DNA from: Comamonadaceae bacterium | GTDB lineage: Bacteria; Pseudomonadota; Gammaproteobacteria; Burkholderiales; Burkholderiaceae | Length of the DNA: 9,434 nucleotides | Reading direction: 5' to 3' | Assembly: GCA_947377705.1 (NCBI GenBank) | Contig: CANCGU010000094.1 | Location: 1-9,434, forward strand | Part shown: positions 1 to 6,676 of the stretch, piece after piece | Layout: each line of letters opens with the position of its first letter | How positions within the stretch are numbered: position 1 is the first letter of the stretch | Program-made: the position numbers and the translations under genes | Notes under the pieces: generated by a model | What the model was told of the DNA's origin: nothing | The model's input: the letters and a program-made list of their open reading frames with translations, nothing else | Databases searched by the model: none

Positions 1-270
1 CGCGTGAACTACGACATGCTGAACAAAAAGGCGGTCGAATCGGTGATCGGCTTCGAATACGATGCAGGGTGCTGGCTGAGCCGTACCGTGATTGAGCGTT
101 TGCAAATTACCGATGGTTTGGCACGCCAACGCATCTTGTTCCAACTTGAGTTTGTGGGCTTGTCGCGCGTGGGTACAAACGCGTTGGGCTCGCTGCGAAA
201 CAACGTCCCGCGCTACCAACCGCTGCGCCAGCCGACCATGAACCCTAGCCGTTTTGGCAATTACGATTGA
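1..270 (+). CDS. lptD: LPS-assembly protein LptD, C-terminal fragment (5' end outside window)
   Basis: Only the last 89 residues are present and the reading frame is open from base 1, so this is the 3' end of a longer gene. The segment matches the C-terminus of the outer-membrane LPS translocon LptD (OstA/Imp): a GFEYDAGCWLS strand, a FQLEFVGLSR strand, then a short tail with NNVPRYQPL. LptD is a 26-strand barrel that, with the lipoprotein LptE, inserts lipopolysaccharide into the outer leaflet. A single cysteine is visible (residue 24 of the fragment) where E. coli has an adjacent Cys pair that forms the inter-domain disulfides; the partner cysteines would lie upstream of the window. The stop codon lies 2 nt before the preferred surA start, which indicates co-transcription and probably translational coupling. 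Family assignment rests on recalled C-terminal motifs. Confidence 0.9.
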   Translation, partial: RVNYDMLNKKAVESVIGFEYDAGCWLSRTVIERLQITDGLARQRILFQLEFVGLSRVGTNALGSLRNNVPRYQPLRQPTMNPSRFGNYD

Positions 271-272
271 CG

Positions 273-1580
273 ATGACCATGCACTTTGCAAAACCCCGTT
301 CTTACCTTGTGTGGGCCTTGATGGCATGGGCGATGGCCGCGTCTGCGCAGCCCTCCGTCAATGGCCGTGATTTCATTGTGGCTGTCGTCGATTCGGTGCC
401 CATCACCAACCACGATGTCCGCTTACGCGCGCCTCAGCTGCGAGACCAACTCAAGCAGCAAGGTCGCCCAATTCCTGAAGGCGAAGCGCTGCTCAAAGCC
501 GCCTTGGAACGCTTGATTGTCGAAAAATCCTTGCTGCAGCATGCCAAAGAAACGGGTGTTGCGATTGACGATGACGCGGTGACGCAAGCCGAACAGCGCT
601 TTGCCGCGCAAAGCCAAATCAGTGTTGACGCGTTGCACCAAAAAGTAAAAAGCGAAGGCTCTAGTGTTGAACGTTTGCGCCAAAATTTGCGCGACCAACT
701 CACCTTGCAACGCCTGACCGAACGCAATGTGCCCGGCCGTATCAAAGTGAGCGACACAGAAGTAGACCAAGCCGTTCGTGACCGACAAAATGCCAGCATC
801 GACGCCAACCCCGACATTGAGCTAGGCCACATCTTGGTGGCGGTGCCTGAAAAGGCGACCGACGCAGACATCGCCACCCTCCAAGCCAAAGCCCAAACAG
901 CGTTGGCACGCCTCAAACGCGGGGATGATTTTGGTCGTGTGGCCAAAGAGTTGTCGGATGGCGTCGAGCGCGACAAGGGCGGCTTGATGGGCCTGCGTGC
1001 GGCCAGCCGCTACCCCACACTGTTTGTGGATGCCACCAAGAACCTCACCGTCGACGATGTCACGCTGGTGCGCTCCGGCGCAGGTTTTCACGTTTTGAAA
1101 CTGGTCACCAAGCGCGCCAGCGGCGTGGTCACCATCACGCAAACCCATCCACGCCACATCTTGTTGCGCCCAGGCGGTCAGTTGAGCCAAACCACGGCTC
1201 GCGCCCAATTGGCCGAGTACAAGCGCCAAATCGAAGCGGGCAAGGCCGACTTTGCCAAGCTCGCGCGCGAACACTCACAAGACGCGAGCGCCCCCGAAGG
1301 CGGTGACTTAGGTTGGATTTCTCCCGGCATGTTCGTGCCTGAGTTTGAAGAAGTCATGAACACGCTGCAACCCGGTCAAATCGCGGACCCCGCCATTACA
1401 CGCTTTGGCGTTCACCTGATTCAGGTGCTGGAGCGCCGCGAAGCCCCCATCAGCGAGCGAGAGTTGCGCGAGATCGCGCGCAACAATTTGCGCGAAAAGA
1501 AATTCGATGAAACGTACCAGCTCTGGACGCAAGAGGTGCGTGGTCGCACCTACGTGGAATACCGCGACGCGCCACAATAA
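273..1580 (+). CDS. surA: Periplasmic chaperone / peptidyl-prolyl cis-trans isomerase SurA
   Basis: The 435-residue product is close to the usual SurA length (about 430). A signal peptide is clear: basic start (KPR at 7-9), hydrophobic core about 11-22, and an ASA-Q cleavage site near residue 25. A SurA N-terminal chaperone region follows (about 30-170, with VDSVPITNHDV typical of the family), then two parvulin-type PPIase domains (about 182-281 and 292-390). The second keeps the GGDLGW...PEFE...RFGVHLIQV pattern. The first is more degenerate (DKGGLMGL), as is common for one SurA domain. A C-terminal helix (about 393-430) packs with the chaperone core. SurA escorts outer-membrane proteins, including its neighbour LptD, through the periplasm. 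Start choice is uncertain: ATG at 273 is preferred; TTG at 267 overlapping the lptD stop and ATG at 279 are alternatives, and none has a convincing Shine-Dalgarno. Confidence 0.95.
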   Translation: MTMHFAKPRSYLVWALMAWAMAASAQPSVNGRDFIVAVVDSVPITNHDVRLRAPQLRDQLKQQGRPIPEGEALLKAALERLIVEKSLLQHAKETGVAIDDDAVTQAEQRFAAQSQISVDALHQKVKSEGSSVERLRQNLRDQLTLQRLTERNVPGRIKVSDTEVDQAVRDRQNASIDANPDIELGHILVAVPEKATDADIATLQAKAQTALARLKRGDDFGRVAKELSDGVERDKGGLMGLRAASRYPTLFVDATKNLTVDDVTLVRSGAGFHVLKLVTKRASGVVTITQTHPRHILLRPGGQLSQTTARAQLAEYKRQIEAGKADFAKLAREHSQDASAPEGGDLGWISPGMFVPEFEEVMNTLQPGQIADPAITRFGVHLIQVLERREAPISERELREIARNNLREKKFDETYQLWTQEVRGRTYVEYRDAPQ

Positions 1581-1592
1581 ACAAAGCCCATC

Positions 1593-2360
1593 TTGAAACA
1601 CATTGCCCGCAAGCGCTTCGGCCAACATTTTTTAACCGACGGCGCGATCATTGACAGCATCGTCGATGCCATTAACCCGCAGGCTGGTGATCCCATGGTG
1701 GAAATTGGCCCGGGCTTGGCCGCACTCACGCAGCCCTTGGTTGAGCGCTTGGGCCGCCTCCACGTCATCGAACTGGACCGCGATTTGGCCGTGCGCCTGC
1801 GCGAACATCCACACCTGAACGTGATCGAGTCTGACGTGCTGCGCGTGGACTTCACCCAGCTGGCCGCTGATTTACAAGTCCCCAAACTGCGCGTGGTTGG
1901 CAACCTGCCCTACAACATTTCGTCACCCATTTTGTTTCACCTGCTTGAACACGTTGCCGTGATTCAAGATCAGCACTTCATGCTGCAAAAAGAAGTGATT
2001 GACCGCATGGTGGCCAAGCCCAGCTCGGGCGACTACAGCCGCCTCAGCGTGATGCTGCAATGGCGCTATGACATGGAAAACGTGCTGTTTGTGCCGCCTG
2101 AATCATTTGACCCACCGCCGCGTGTAGACAGTGCGGTGGTCCGCATGGTGCCGATTGCTGAGCCACCCCAAATCGATGTCCAACTGATGGAAGACATGGT
2201 GAAAGTCGCATTCAGCCAACGCCGTAAGCTGCTGCGCCATACCCTGGGACGTTGGCTAGAAGCTCGCCACTTCACAGGGCAGTTTGATGTGCAACGCCGC
2301 GCGGAAGAAGTGCCGGTGGCGGAGTATGTGGCCTTGGTGCAAAGCCTTTCGGCGAAATAA
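1593..2360 (+). CDS. rsmA: 16S rRNA (adenine1518/1519-N6)-dimethyltransferase RsmA
   Basis: The 255-residue protein is a full-length KsgA/RsmA, which dimethylates two adjacent adenines in helix 45 of 16S rRNA late in 30S assembly, using S-adenosylmethionine. Visible motifs: KRFGQHFL at 8-14, SAM motif [12 protein letters not shown] at 36-46, acidic ribose-binding E60, D81, catalytic motif IV NLPYNIS at 104-110, FDPPPRVDS at 172-180 and FSQRRKLLR at 207-215. The start is TTG: translation from it gives [14 protein letters not shown], the expected N-terminus, and no in-frame ATG or GTG occurs between the surA stop and this codon. The gene begins 12 nt after surA, so it is in the same operon. The order lptD-surA-pdxA-rsmA known from E. 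coli is shortened here because pdxA is absent. A strong terminator follows. Confidence 0.96.
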   Translation: MKHIARKRFGQHFLTDGAIIDSIVDAINPQAGDPMVEIGPGLAALTQPLVERLGRLHVIELDRDLAVRLREHPHLNVIESDVLRVDFTQLAADLQVPKLRVVGNLPYNISSPILFHLLEHVAVIQDQHFMLQKEVIDRMVAKPSSGDYSRLSVMLQWRYDMENVLFVPPESFDPPPRVDSAVVRMVPIAEPPQIDVQLMEDMVKVAFSQRRKLLRHTLGRWLEARHFTGQFDVQRRAEEVPVAEYVALVQSLSAK

Positions 2361-2387
2361 GCTCACGCGTAAACACACTGGGCCAAG

Positions 2388-2428
2388 AAAAAACCCGTCA
2401 ACAGGTGTCTGCGACGGGTTTTGTTTTT
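2388..2428. terminator. Bidirectional intrinsic terminator between rsmA and barstar-like gene
   Basis: A perfect 10-bp stem pairs AAAACCCGTC (2390-2399) with GACGGGTTTT (2413-2422) around a 13-nt loop. On the plus strand it is followed by TTTTGTTTTT. On the minus strand the run of A at 2388-2393 becomes a T tract. It sits 30 nt after the rsmA stop and about 30 nt after the stop of the convergent gene, so it plausibly ends both transcripts. Confidence 0.88.
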
Positions 2429-2455
2429 AGCCCTGCGTTAAAGCAGCTGGGCCAA

Positions 2456-3013
2456 TTAAGCCGCTGTTTGCCAGTAGCCTGCGTTGAAAGGGCTGCTCAT
2501 GCGCAAGGCCATGGGCGACACATCGACCAACTTGTCCGTTGGCATTTTTTCGCCTTCTTCTAGCAACTCGATGCCTTCAGGCGACGCGCCTAATTTTTCA
2601 GCGGATGGCACGCGCGCCACAGAGAACGAGTAGAAGCAACGGAATGCCACCTTGCGGTCTGACCAGTAATCGGCGGCTTCACGGAAGATGTCCAGCAACT
2701 GTTCGCGCGCTTCTTTGTCGAACTTGGCGTGCGCAGGAATGTGCTCAAGCACCAAAATGAAGCCAGGCTGTGGGCCCGACTTGTGCAAAGGGTCGGTCAT
2801 GCCATCGTACAAAGAATCAAAGTTCTTGCTGGCTTGCGCAGACAAATTGAACTCTTTGGAGATGATGTCCAAGATGTCCTGTTTGCTCTGCGCTTGCGCC
2901 AGATTAACGTACAAAAAGTGATGACCCAAGCCTTTGGCCGCGTCCTGCAAGTCAGGCACGCGGAATGCGCGGATGGATTGAACGATGTTGGTTTTGACGG
3001 TACGCAATGGCAT
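2456..3013 (-). CDS. Barstar-family protein (ribonuclease-inhibitor fold), orphan
   Basis: The 185-residue protein contains a barstar-like domain at about residues 30-130: HFLYVNLAQAQSKQDILDIIS (first strand and helix), NFDSLYDGMTDP (helix 2), GFILVLEHIP (central strand) and a last helix and strand ending VAFRCFYSF. In Bacillus barstar the barnase-binding Asp35 and Asp39 lie in a NLDALWD-type helix; the matching acidic residues here are D66 and D70. Barstars bind and block small secreted ribonucleases, but no RNase gene adjoins this one, so a role as an antitoxin or in something else is open. The protein is about twice the size of classical barstar (about 90 residues), with a 30-residue N-terminal lead and a C-terminal extension (131-185) I do not recognise. 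It is monocistronic, between two terminators, and has only a weak ribosome binding site. Family call is from motif recall. Confidence 0.82.
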   Translation of the reverse strand: MPLRTVKTNIVQSIRAFRVPDLQDAAKGLGHHFLYVNLAQAQSKQDILDIISKEFNLSAQASKNFDSLYDGMTDPLHKSGPQPGFILVLEHIPAHAKFDKEAREQLLDIFREAADYWSDRKVAFRCFYSFSVARVPSAEKLGASPEGIELLEEGEKMPTDKLVDVSPMALRMSSPFNAGYWQTAA

Positions 3014-3054
3014 GGAAATTAGCCGTTCTTAAAGCTTCTGAAAATTCGTGAATC

Positions 3055-3070
3055 TTCGGGTAAACCCGAA
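3055..3070. promoter_or_regulatory. Short perfect palindrome upstream of barstar-like gene
   Basis: TTCGGG (3055-3060) and CCCGAA (3065-3070) form a perfect inverted repeat around TAAA. It lies about 42-57 nt upstream of the barstar-like ATG, in the only space available for that gene's promoter because the maeB terminator begins at 3104. It could be an operator or a 5'-UTR hairpin; there is no T run that would make it a terminator. No strong -35/-10 pair was seen (a weak TCTAAT lies near 3071-3076 on the minus strand). Confidence 0.35.
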
Positions 3071-3103
3071 AATTAGATGCGTAAGTGTCTTCGAATTGAA
3101 ACA

Positions 3104-3139
3104 AAAAAGCAAGAGCCTCCCATTTCGGGGAGGCTCTTG
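3104..3139 (-). terminator. Intrinsic terminator of maeB
   Basis: A perfect 12-bp GC-rich stem pairs 3110-3121 (CAAGAGCCTCCC) with 3128-3139 (GGGAGGCTCTTG) around a 6-nt loop. On the minus strand it is followed by GCTTTTTTG. It begins 46 nt past the maeB stop and separates maeB from the barstar-like gene on the same strand. Confidence 0.9.
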
Positions 3140-3185
3140 AAGGGTTATTTAACCTAAAAGAATTAACTTAGGCTAGAGAAAACGC

Positions 3186-5495
3186 TTATCTGACCGCGCT
3201 GGCATCCGCCACAGTCAGGGCGGTCATGTTCACAATGCGTCGCACGGTGGTGCTGGCCGTCAAAATATGCACCGGTTTGGCCGCACCCAAGAGCACGGGG
3301 CCAATGGCAATGTTGCCGCCGGCCGCTGTTTTGAGCAGGTTGTAGGCAATGTTGGCAGAGTCCAAGTTCGGCAGAACCAACAAATTCGCATCGCCAATCA
3401 GCGTGGTGTCTGCCATTTGAGCGGCACGCACATGGCCGTCCAGGGCCACATCGCCATGCATTTCACCGTCCACTTCAAGCCAAGGCGCCTTTTTCTTCAC
3501 CAGCGCTAGGGTCTCACGCATTTTGAGGGCCGATGGTTGGTCGCTGCTCCCAAAGTTGGAGTGCGACAACAAAGCGGCTTTGGGCTGGATACCAAAGCGG
3601 CGCATTTCCTCAGCCGCCATCACCGTGATCTCGGCCAATTGCTCGGCCGTTGGGTCGTAGTTGATGTGCGTATCGACCAAGAAAACTTGGCGATCGGGCA
3701 ACAGCAAACCGTTCATGGCCGCGTACGTGCTCACACCTTTGCGGTGGCCAATGACTTGGTCCACGTAGTTCAGGTGGGTGAGTGGTGTGCTCCAAGTGCC
3801 GCAAATCAGGCCGTCGACCTCGCCTTTGTGCAACATCATGGTGCCAATCAGCGACAAACGACGGCGCATGTCGATTTTGGCCAATTGCTCGGTGACGCCT
3901 TTGCGAGCAGTCATCTTGTAATAGGTTTGCCAGAAATCGCGGTAGCGATGGTCTTGCTCGACGTTCACCACTTGGTAGTCAACGCCTTCTTTGAGACGCA
4001 AACCAAACTTCTCGATACGCTGGGCAATCACGGCGGGACGGCCAATCAAAGTCGGCTGCGCCAAGCGCTCGTCCACCACAATTTGCACGGCACGCAACAC
4101 GCGCTCTTCTTCACCTTCGGCGTAGCACACGCGCTTTTTGGTAGCGCGTTTAGCGGCCGCATAAATTGGCTTCATGATGGAGCCCGACGCATACACAAAG
4201 CCTTGCAGCTTCTCAATATAGGCTTCCATGTCTTGGATGGGGCGCGTGGCTACACCACTGTCTGCGGCGGCTTTGGCCACCGCAGGCGCAATCTTCATCA
4301 TCAAGCGCGGGTCGAACGGCTTGGGAATGAGGTACTCCGGGCCAAAGGCCAAGGTCTCGCCGGCATACGCGGCGGCCACCACTTCGCTTTGCTCAGCTTG
4401 CGCCAACTCGGCAATGGCGTACACCGCAGCAATTTCCATCTCATCGGTGATGGTGGAAGCGCCCGCATCCAGCGCACCACGGAAGATGTAGGGGAAGCAC
4501 AGCACGTTGTTCACTTGGTTGTGATAGTCGCTGCGGCCCGTGGCGATGATTGCGTCGTCGCGCACGGCCTTCACTTCTTCAGGCGTGATTTCTGGATTGG
4601 GGTTGGCCAAAGCCATGATGATGGGGTGAGACGCCATCTTCTTGACCATCTCTGGCTTCAGCACGCCACCAGCGGACAGGCCCAAGAACACGTCGGCGCC
4701 TTCGATGATGTCGCTCAACGTACGCGCATCCGTTTTTTGAGCGAATTGAATTTTGTCTTCGTCCATCAACTCGGTGCGGCCTTCATAGACCACACCCGCC
4801 AAGTCGGTGACGTAAATGTTTTGGCGTGGCATGCCCATCTTAAGCAGCAGACCCAAGCAAGCCAAAGCGGCAGCGCCAGCGCCAGATGTCACGAGCTTGA
4901 CGTTTTTGATGTCTTTGCCCGCGACCTTGAGGCCGTTCAAAATGGCCGCGCCCACGGTGATGGCCGTGCCGTGTTGGTCGTCATGGAAGACTGGAATCTT
5001 CATGCGCTCGCGCAATTTGCGCTCCACGTAGAAACAGTCAGGCGCCTTGATGTCTTCTAAGTTGATGCCGCCAAACGTTGGCTCTAAAGAGGCAATGATG
5101 TCTACCAACTTGTCGAGATTTTTCTCGTCAATTTCCAAGTCGAACACATCGATGCCGGCGAACTTCTTGAACAAAACGCCCTTGCCTTCCATCACGGGTT
5201 TGGAAGCCAGTGGGCCAATGTCACCCAAGCCCAGCACCGCAGTGCCGTTGGTGATGACGGCCACCAAGTTGCCACGGCTGGTGTACTTGAATGCTGCGTT
5301 CGGATCTTTCACAATTTCTTCGCAAGGCGCGGCCACGCCAGGTGAATAAGCCAAGGCCAAATCGTGTTGGTTCACCAGCTGCTTGGTGGCGTGAATCGCC
5401 ACCTTGCCAGGCGTTGGGAACTCGTGGTACTCAAGGGCCGCGCGACGCAATTCAGCGCGTGCCTCTGGGCTGTTGTGGGAGTGGTTGGAACTCAT
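3186..5495 (-). CDS. maeB: NADP-dependent malic enzyme with C-terminal phosphotransacetylase-like domain
   Basis: The 769-residue product has the MaeB architecture and usual length (about 760). The malic enzyme domain (about 1-165) has [10 protein letters not shown] (49-58), the candidate catalytic lysine in EGKGVLF (103-109), and the metal-binding acidic pair in NLEDI (145-149). HDDQHGTA (171-178) opens the NAD(P)-binding domain, which continues with a Rossmann GAGAAA (205-210) and NPNPEI (298-303). From about 430 to 765 there is a Pta-like domain ([29 protein letters not shown]), known in MaeB to be regulatory rather than an active phosphotransacetylase. The enzyme oxidatively decarboxylates malate to pyruvate and makes NADPH in the cytosol. 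The start at 5495 is fixed by AAGGAG 7 nt upstream; an in-frame ATG at 5516 would put that site inside the gene. It is monocistronic with its own terminator. Confidence 0.95.
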   Translation of the reverse strand: MSSNHSHNSPEARAELRRAALEYHEFPTPGKVAIHATKQLVNQHDLALAYSPGVAAPCEEIVKDPNAAFKYTSRGNLVAVITNGTAVLGLGDIGPLASKPVMEGKGVLFKKFAGIDVFDLEIDEKNLDKLVDIIASLEPTFGGINLEDIKAPDCFYVERKLRERMKIPVFHDDQHGTAITVGAAILNGLKVAGKDIKNVKLVTSGAGAAALACLGLLLKMGMPRQNIYVTDLAGVVYEGRTELMDEDKIQFAQKTDARTLSDIIEGADVFLGLSAGGVLKPEMVKKMASHPIIMALANPNPEITPEEVKAVRDDAIIATGRSDYHNQVNNVLCFPYIFRGALDAGASTITDEMEIAAVYAIAELAQAEQSEVVAAAYAGETLAFGPEYLIPKPFDPRLMMKIAPAVAKAAADSGVATRPIQDMEAYIEKLQGFVYASGSIMKPIYAAAKRATKKRVCYAEGEEERVLRAVQIVVDERLAQPTLIGRPAVIAQRIEKFGLRLKEGVDYQVVNVEQDHRYRDFWQTYYKMTARKGVTEQLAKIDMRRRLSLIGTMMLHKGEVDGLICGTWSTPLTHLNYVDQVIGHRKGVSTYAAMNGLLLPDRQVFLVDTHINYDPTAEQLAEITVMAAEEMRRFGIQPKAALLSHSNFGSSDQPSALKMRETLALVKKKAPWLEVDGEMHGDVALDGHVRAAQMADTTLIGDANLLVLPNLDSANIAYNLLKTAAGGNIAIGPVLLGAAKPVHILTASTTVRRIVNMTALTVADASAVR

Positions 5496-5497
5496 TG

Positions 5498-5512
5498 AAA
5501 TCTCCTTGTTAT
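5498..5512 (-). promoter_or_regulatory. Ribosome binding site deciding the maeB start
   Basis: On the minus strand the sequence reads AACAAGGAGATTTCA just before ATG at 5495. The AAGGAG core has a 7-nt spacer, near optimal, and supports the shorter start over the upstream in-frame ATG at 5516. Confidence 0.8.
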
Positions 5513-5516
5513 GCAA

Positions 5517-5550
5517 AAGGCGGCTGTGCTTTGCAAAAGCACACCGCCTT
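5517..5550 (-). promoter_or_regulatory. Strong hairpin in the maeB 5' leader
   Basis: The arms AAGGCGG-C-TGTGCTT (5517-5531) and AAGCACACCGCCTT (5537-5550) pair over 14 bp with one bulged C and a 5-nt loop. On the minus strand the hairpin ends about 10 nt before AAGGAG, and its 3' arm runs straight into TTTT, so it resembles a short intrinsic terminator or a leader structure that affects translation or mRNA stability. A possible -10 (TAAAAT, minus strand, 5569-5564) lies just upstream, with no good -35. Regulation is inferred from shape and position only. Confidence 0.5.
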
Positions 5551-5724
5551 GGCTTGTGATTTCATTTTAGGCTTGTGTTTAAGTCACTTGATGCGTGGAT
5601 GTGCTTACCCAAGTGGCAATGGTTTTTACTTATTCGCAAAAGCAAGACTTAAGCGGTCACTCGCTTGGCCACGGGCATCAGCGCAAATTCCACAGGCGTC
5701 GTTGTGCGGTCATGTGGTGTGTCC

Positions 5725-5904
5725 TTAAAACTCAACCGCTTCAAAGTCAGCCTTGGCCACGCCGCAGTCTGGGCAAGCCCAGTCTTCAGGCACGTCCGCC
5801 CACTTGGTGCCGGGTGTGATGCCGTCTTCTGGGCGGCCCGCTTCTTCGCTGTACACAAAACCGCAAACGATGCAGATGAAAGATTTGAAATTGGCGTGAC
5901 TCAT
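5725..5904 (-). CDS. Rubredoxin (59 residues)
   Basis: The minus strand encodes a 59-residue rubredoxin with both iron-binding pairs: ICIVCG (C11, C14) and CPDCG (C44, C47). It also has the conserved surroundings: [29 protein letters not shown], including the aromatic residues Y18, W35 and W42. This is a mononuclear Fe(SCys)4 electron carrier. ATG at 5904 is preceded by AAGGAA with suitable spacing. It starts 38 nt after the rubrerythrin stop on the same strand, so the two are almost certainly one transcript, and rubredoxin is the likely electron donor to that rubrerythrin. Standalone rubredoxins are typically 50-60 residues, so it is complete. An overlapping minus-strand frame (5858-5649) is a shadow. 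No clear terminator was found in the 150 nt downstream. Confidence 0.96.
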   Translation of the reverse strand: MSHANFKSFICIVCGFVYSEEAGRPEDGITPGTKWADVPEDWACPDCGVAKADFEAVEF

Positions 5905-5942
5905 GAGGTGTTCCTTTTTTAGTTCCGTGGATAAATGTGGGC

Positions 5943-6431
5943 TTAGGCAGCAGCCTTGACTTTGTTGAGCTGGGCTTGGTAATGGTTGGCATGACGCTCT
6001 TCCACTTTGGCCAACGCAGCGAAACGCTTTTGGGCTTTCAACAAGGTGGCGGTGAACTGCGCCGCGTGCACTTTGGACTCTTCAATTTGTTCGTCCATCT
6101 CGGCCACCGCAGCCGCATGGCCTTCGGCCTCGGCCGTTTTGCGAAAGGTGGGGTACATCTCGGTGTACTCGTAGGTTTCGCCATCGATGGCAATTTGCAA
6201 GGCTTTGGCGGGCGTCATCTCTGCTTTTGGATAGAGCAAGTCAAGATGCCCAAAGGCGTGCATGACTTCTTGATCGGCTGTTTCTTCAAAAGTACGGGCA
6301 GTTTCTTCGTCACCCATTTCGCGGGCCAACTTGGCAAAGTAGCGGTACTTGATGTGGGCCATCGATTCACCAGCAAAGGCTGCTTCGAGGTTGGCCATGG
6401 TTTTGATTTCGGGGCGGGTTTGTGCAGTCAT
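5943..6431 (-). CDS. Rubrerythrin-type diiron protein lacking the rubredoxin domain
   Basis: The 162-residue protein is a ferritin-like four-helix diiron protein of the rubrerythrin family, which reduces hydrogen peroxide in the cytosol. Ligands can be placed by comparison with Desulfovibrio rubrerythrin: E22 (AFAGES), E55 and H58 (ETADQEVMH), E88 and E91 ([10 protein letters not shown]), E144 and H147 (VEERH). All are present, so the site should bind iron. The C-terminal rubredoxin domain of classical rubrerythrin is missing; the protein ends after the last helix (QLNKVKAAA), and a rubredoxin gene follows directly. Between E91 and E144 there are 53 residues, against about 30 between the matching Desulfovibrio residues, so the linker or helix 4 is lengthened by roughly 23 residues ([19 protein letters not shown] region). 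ATG at 6431 has a strong GAAGGAG site. Confidence 0.93.
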   Translation of the reverse strand: MTAQTRPEIKTMANLEAAFAGESMAHIKYRYFAKLAREMGDEETARTFEETADQEVMHAFGHLDLLYPKAEMTPAKALQIAIDGETYEYTEMYPTFRKTAEAEGHAAAVAEMDEQIEESKVHAAQFTATLLKAQKRFAALAKVEERHANHYQAQLNKVKAAA

Positions 6432-6473
6432 TTGAAACTCCTTCAGTTAACGAAATTAATCGGGACAGGAGGA

Positions 6474-6503
6474 ATGATAGGCACATTCAATTAATTTGGC
6501 CAA
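6474..6503 (-). promoter_or_regulatory. Candidate sigma70 promoter of the rubrerythrin-rubredoxin operon
   Basis: On the minus strand TTGGCC (6503-6498) and TATCAT (6479-6474) are separated by 18 nt. They match the consensus at 4/6 and 5/6 positions. The predicted transcription start, near 6467, leaves a leader of about 35 nt with the Shine-Dalgarno inside it. Confidence 0.5.
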
Positions 6504-6520
6504 TTGAGGTTTCCTAATTC

Positions 6521-6540
6521 ATTGATAGGGGCTATCGAAT
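6521..6540. promoter_or_regulatory. Dyad resembling a LysR-type (OxyR-like) operator
   Basis: A 5-bp dyad GATAG-GGG-CTATC (6524-6536), with further partial symmetry outside it (TT/GA), is centred at 6530. This is about 63 nt upstream of the predicted rubrerythrin transcription start, the distance at which LysR-type activators usually place their recognition site. The ATAG/CTAT words recall OxyR half-sites, but the E. coli OxyR element spaces them by 7 nt, not 3, so the regulator is unproven. Confidence 0.4.
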
Positions 6541-6578
6541 GGGCGCTTGTGGCCATAGAAATGTTTCGCATGAACGAG

Positions 6579-6657
6579 AGGTGTGGGTGGGGTGAGCCCG
6601 ACCGACGCAATCGAGGCGTAAGACTCTGAGGAGGGCGGGCTCACCCCACCCGCACCT
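6579..6657. repeat. Long imperfect inverted repeat (22-bp arms, 35-nt loop)
   Basis: Bases 6579-6600 and 6636-6657 are reverse complements at 21 of 22 positions, and the one mismatch would be a G-U pair in RNA. The core arm is GGGTGGGGTGAGCCCG. The loop (6601-6635) does not fold strongly by eye. The repeat lies 20-98 nt past the pepP stop and about 150 nt upstream of the rubrerythrin gene. Neither strand has a T run after it, so it is not a canonical intrinsic terminator. It could be a REP-like intergenic palindrome, a transcript-stabilising hairpin or a small-RNA element. Confidence 0.75.
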
Positions 6658-6676
6658 CGCCGCAACGTCCAAGAAA

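Noticed and set aside
434..976. 180-codon minus-strand open frame inside surA
   Set aside because: Ser/Arg/Cys-rich translation without motifs, antisense to a clear surA.
3537..5060. 507-codon open frame on the plus strand, antisense to maeB
   Set aside because: It lies wholly within the well-supported maeB gene, its His/Val/Gln-rich translation has no recognisable motif, and long antisense frames are common opposite GC-rich genes.
5585..5615. CACTTG...CAAGTG as a terminator for the rubredoxin operon
   Set aside because: The stem is only 6 bp with a loop of about 20 nt and has no T tract on the minus strand.
5649..5858. 69-codon minus-strand open frame overlapping rubredoxin
   Set aside because: It is out of frame with the rubredoxin, lacks a ribosome site, and loses to a complete two-CxxC rubredoxin in the overlapping frame.
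5937..6494. 185-codon plus-strand open frame opposite rubrerythrin
   Set aside because: It mirrors the rubrerythrin gene, which has all its metal ligands and a strong ribosome site; the Gly/Phe-rich translation is typical of an antisense shadow.
6522..6538. FNR/CRP-type box (TTGAT...ATC) before rubrerythrin
   Set aside because: The half-sites TTGAT and ATCGA are separated by 7 nt, not the 4 nt expected for FNR, and the second half departs from ATCAA.
6601..6635. Riboswitch within the loop of the long inverted repeat (CTGAG resembles part of a TPP element)
   Set aside because: Only a five-base resemblance; no other conserved TPP element or supporting stem is visible.
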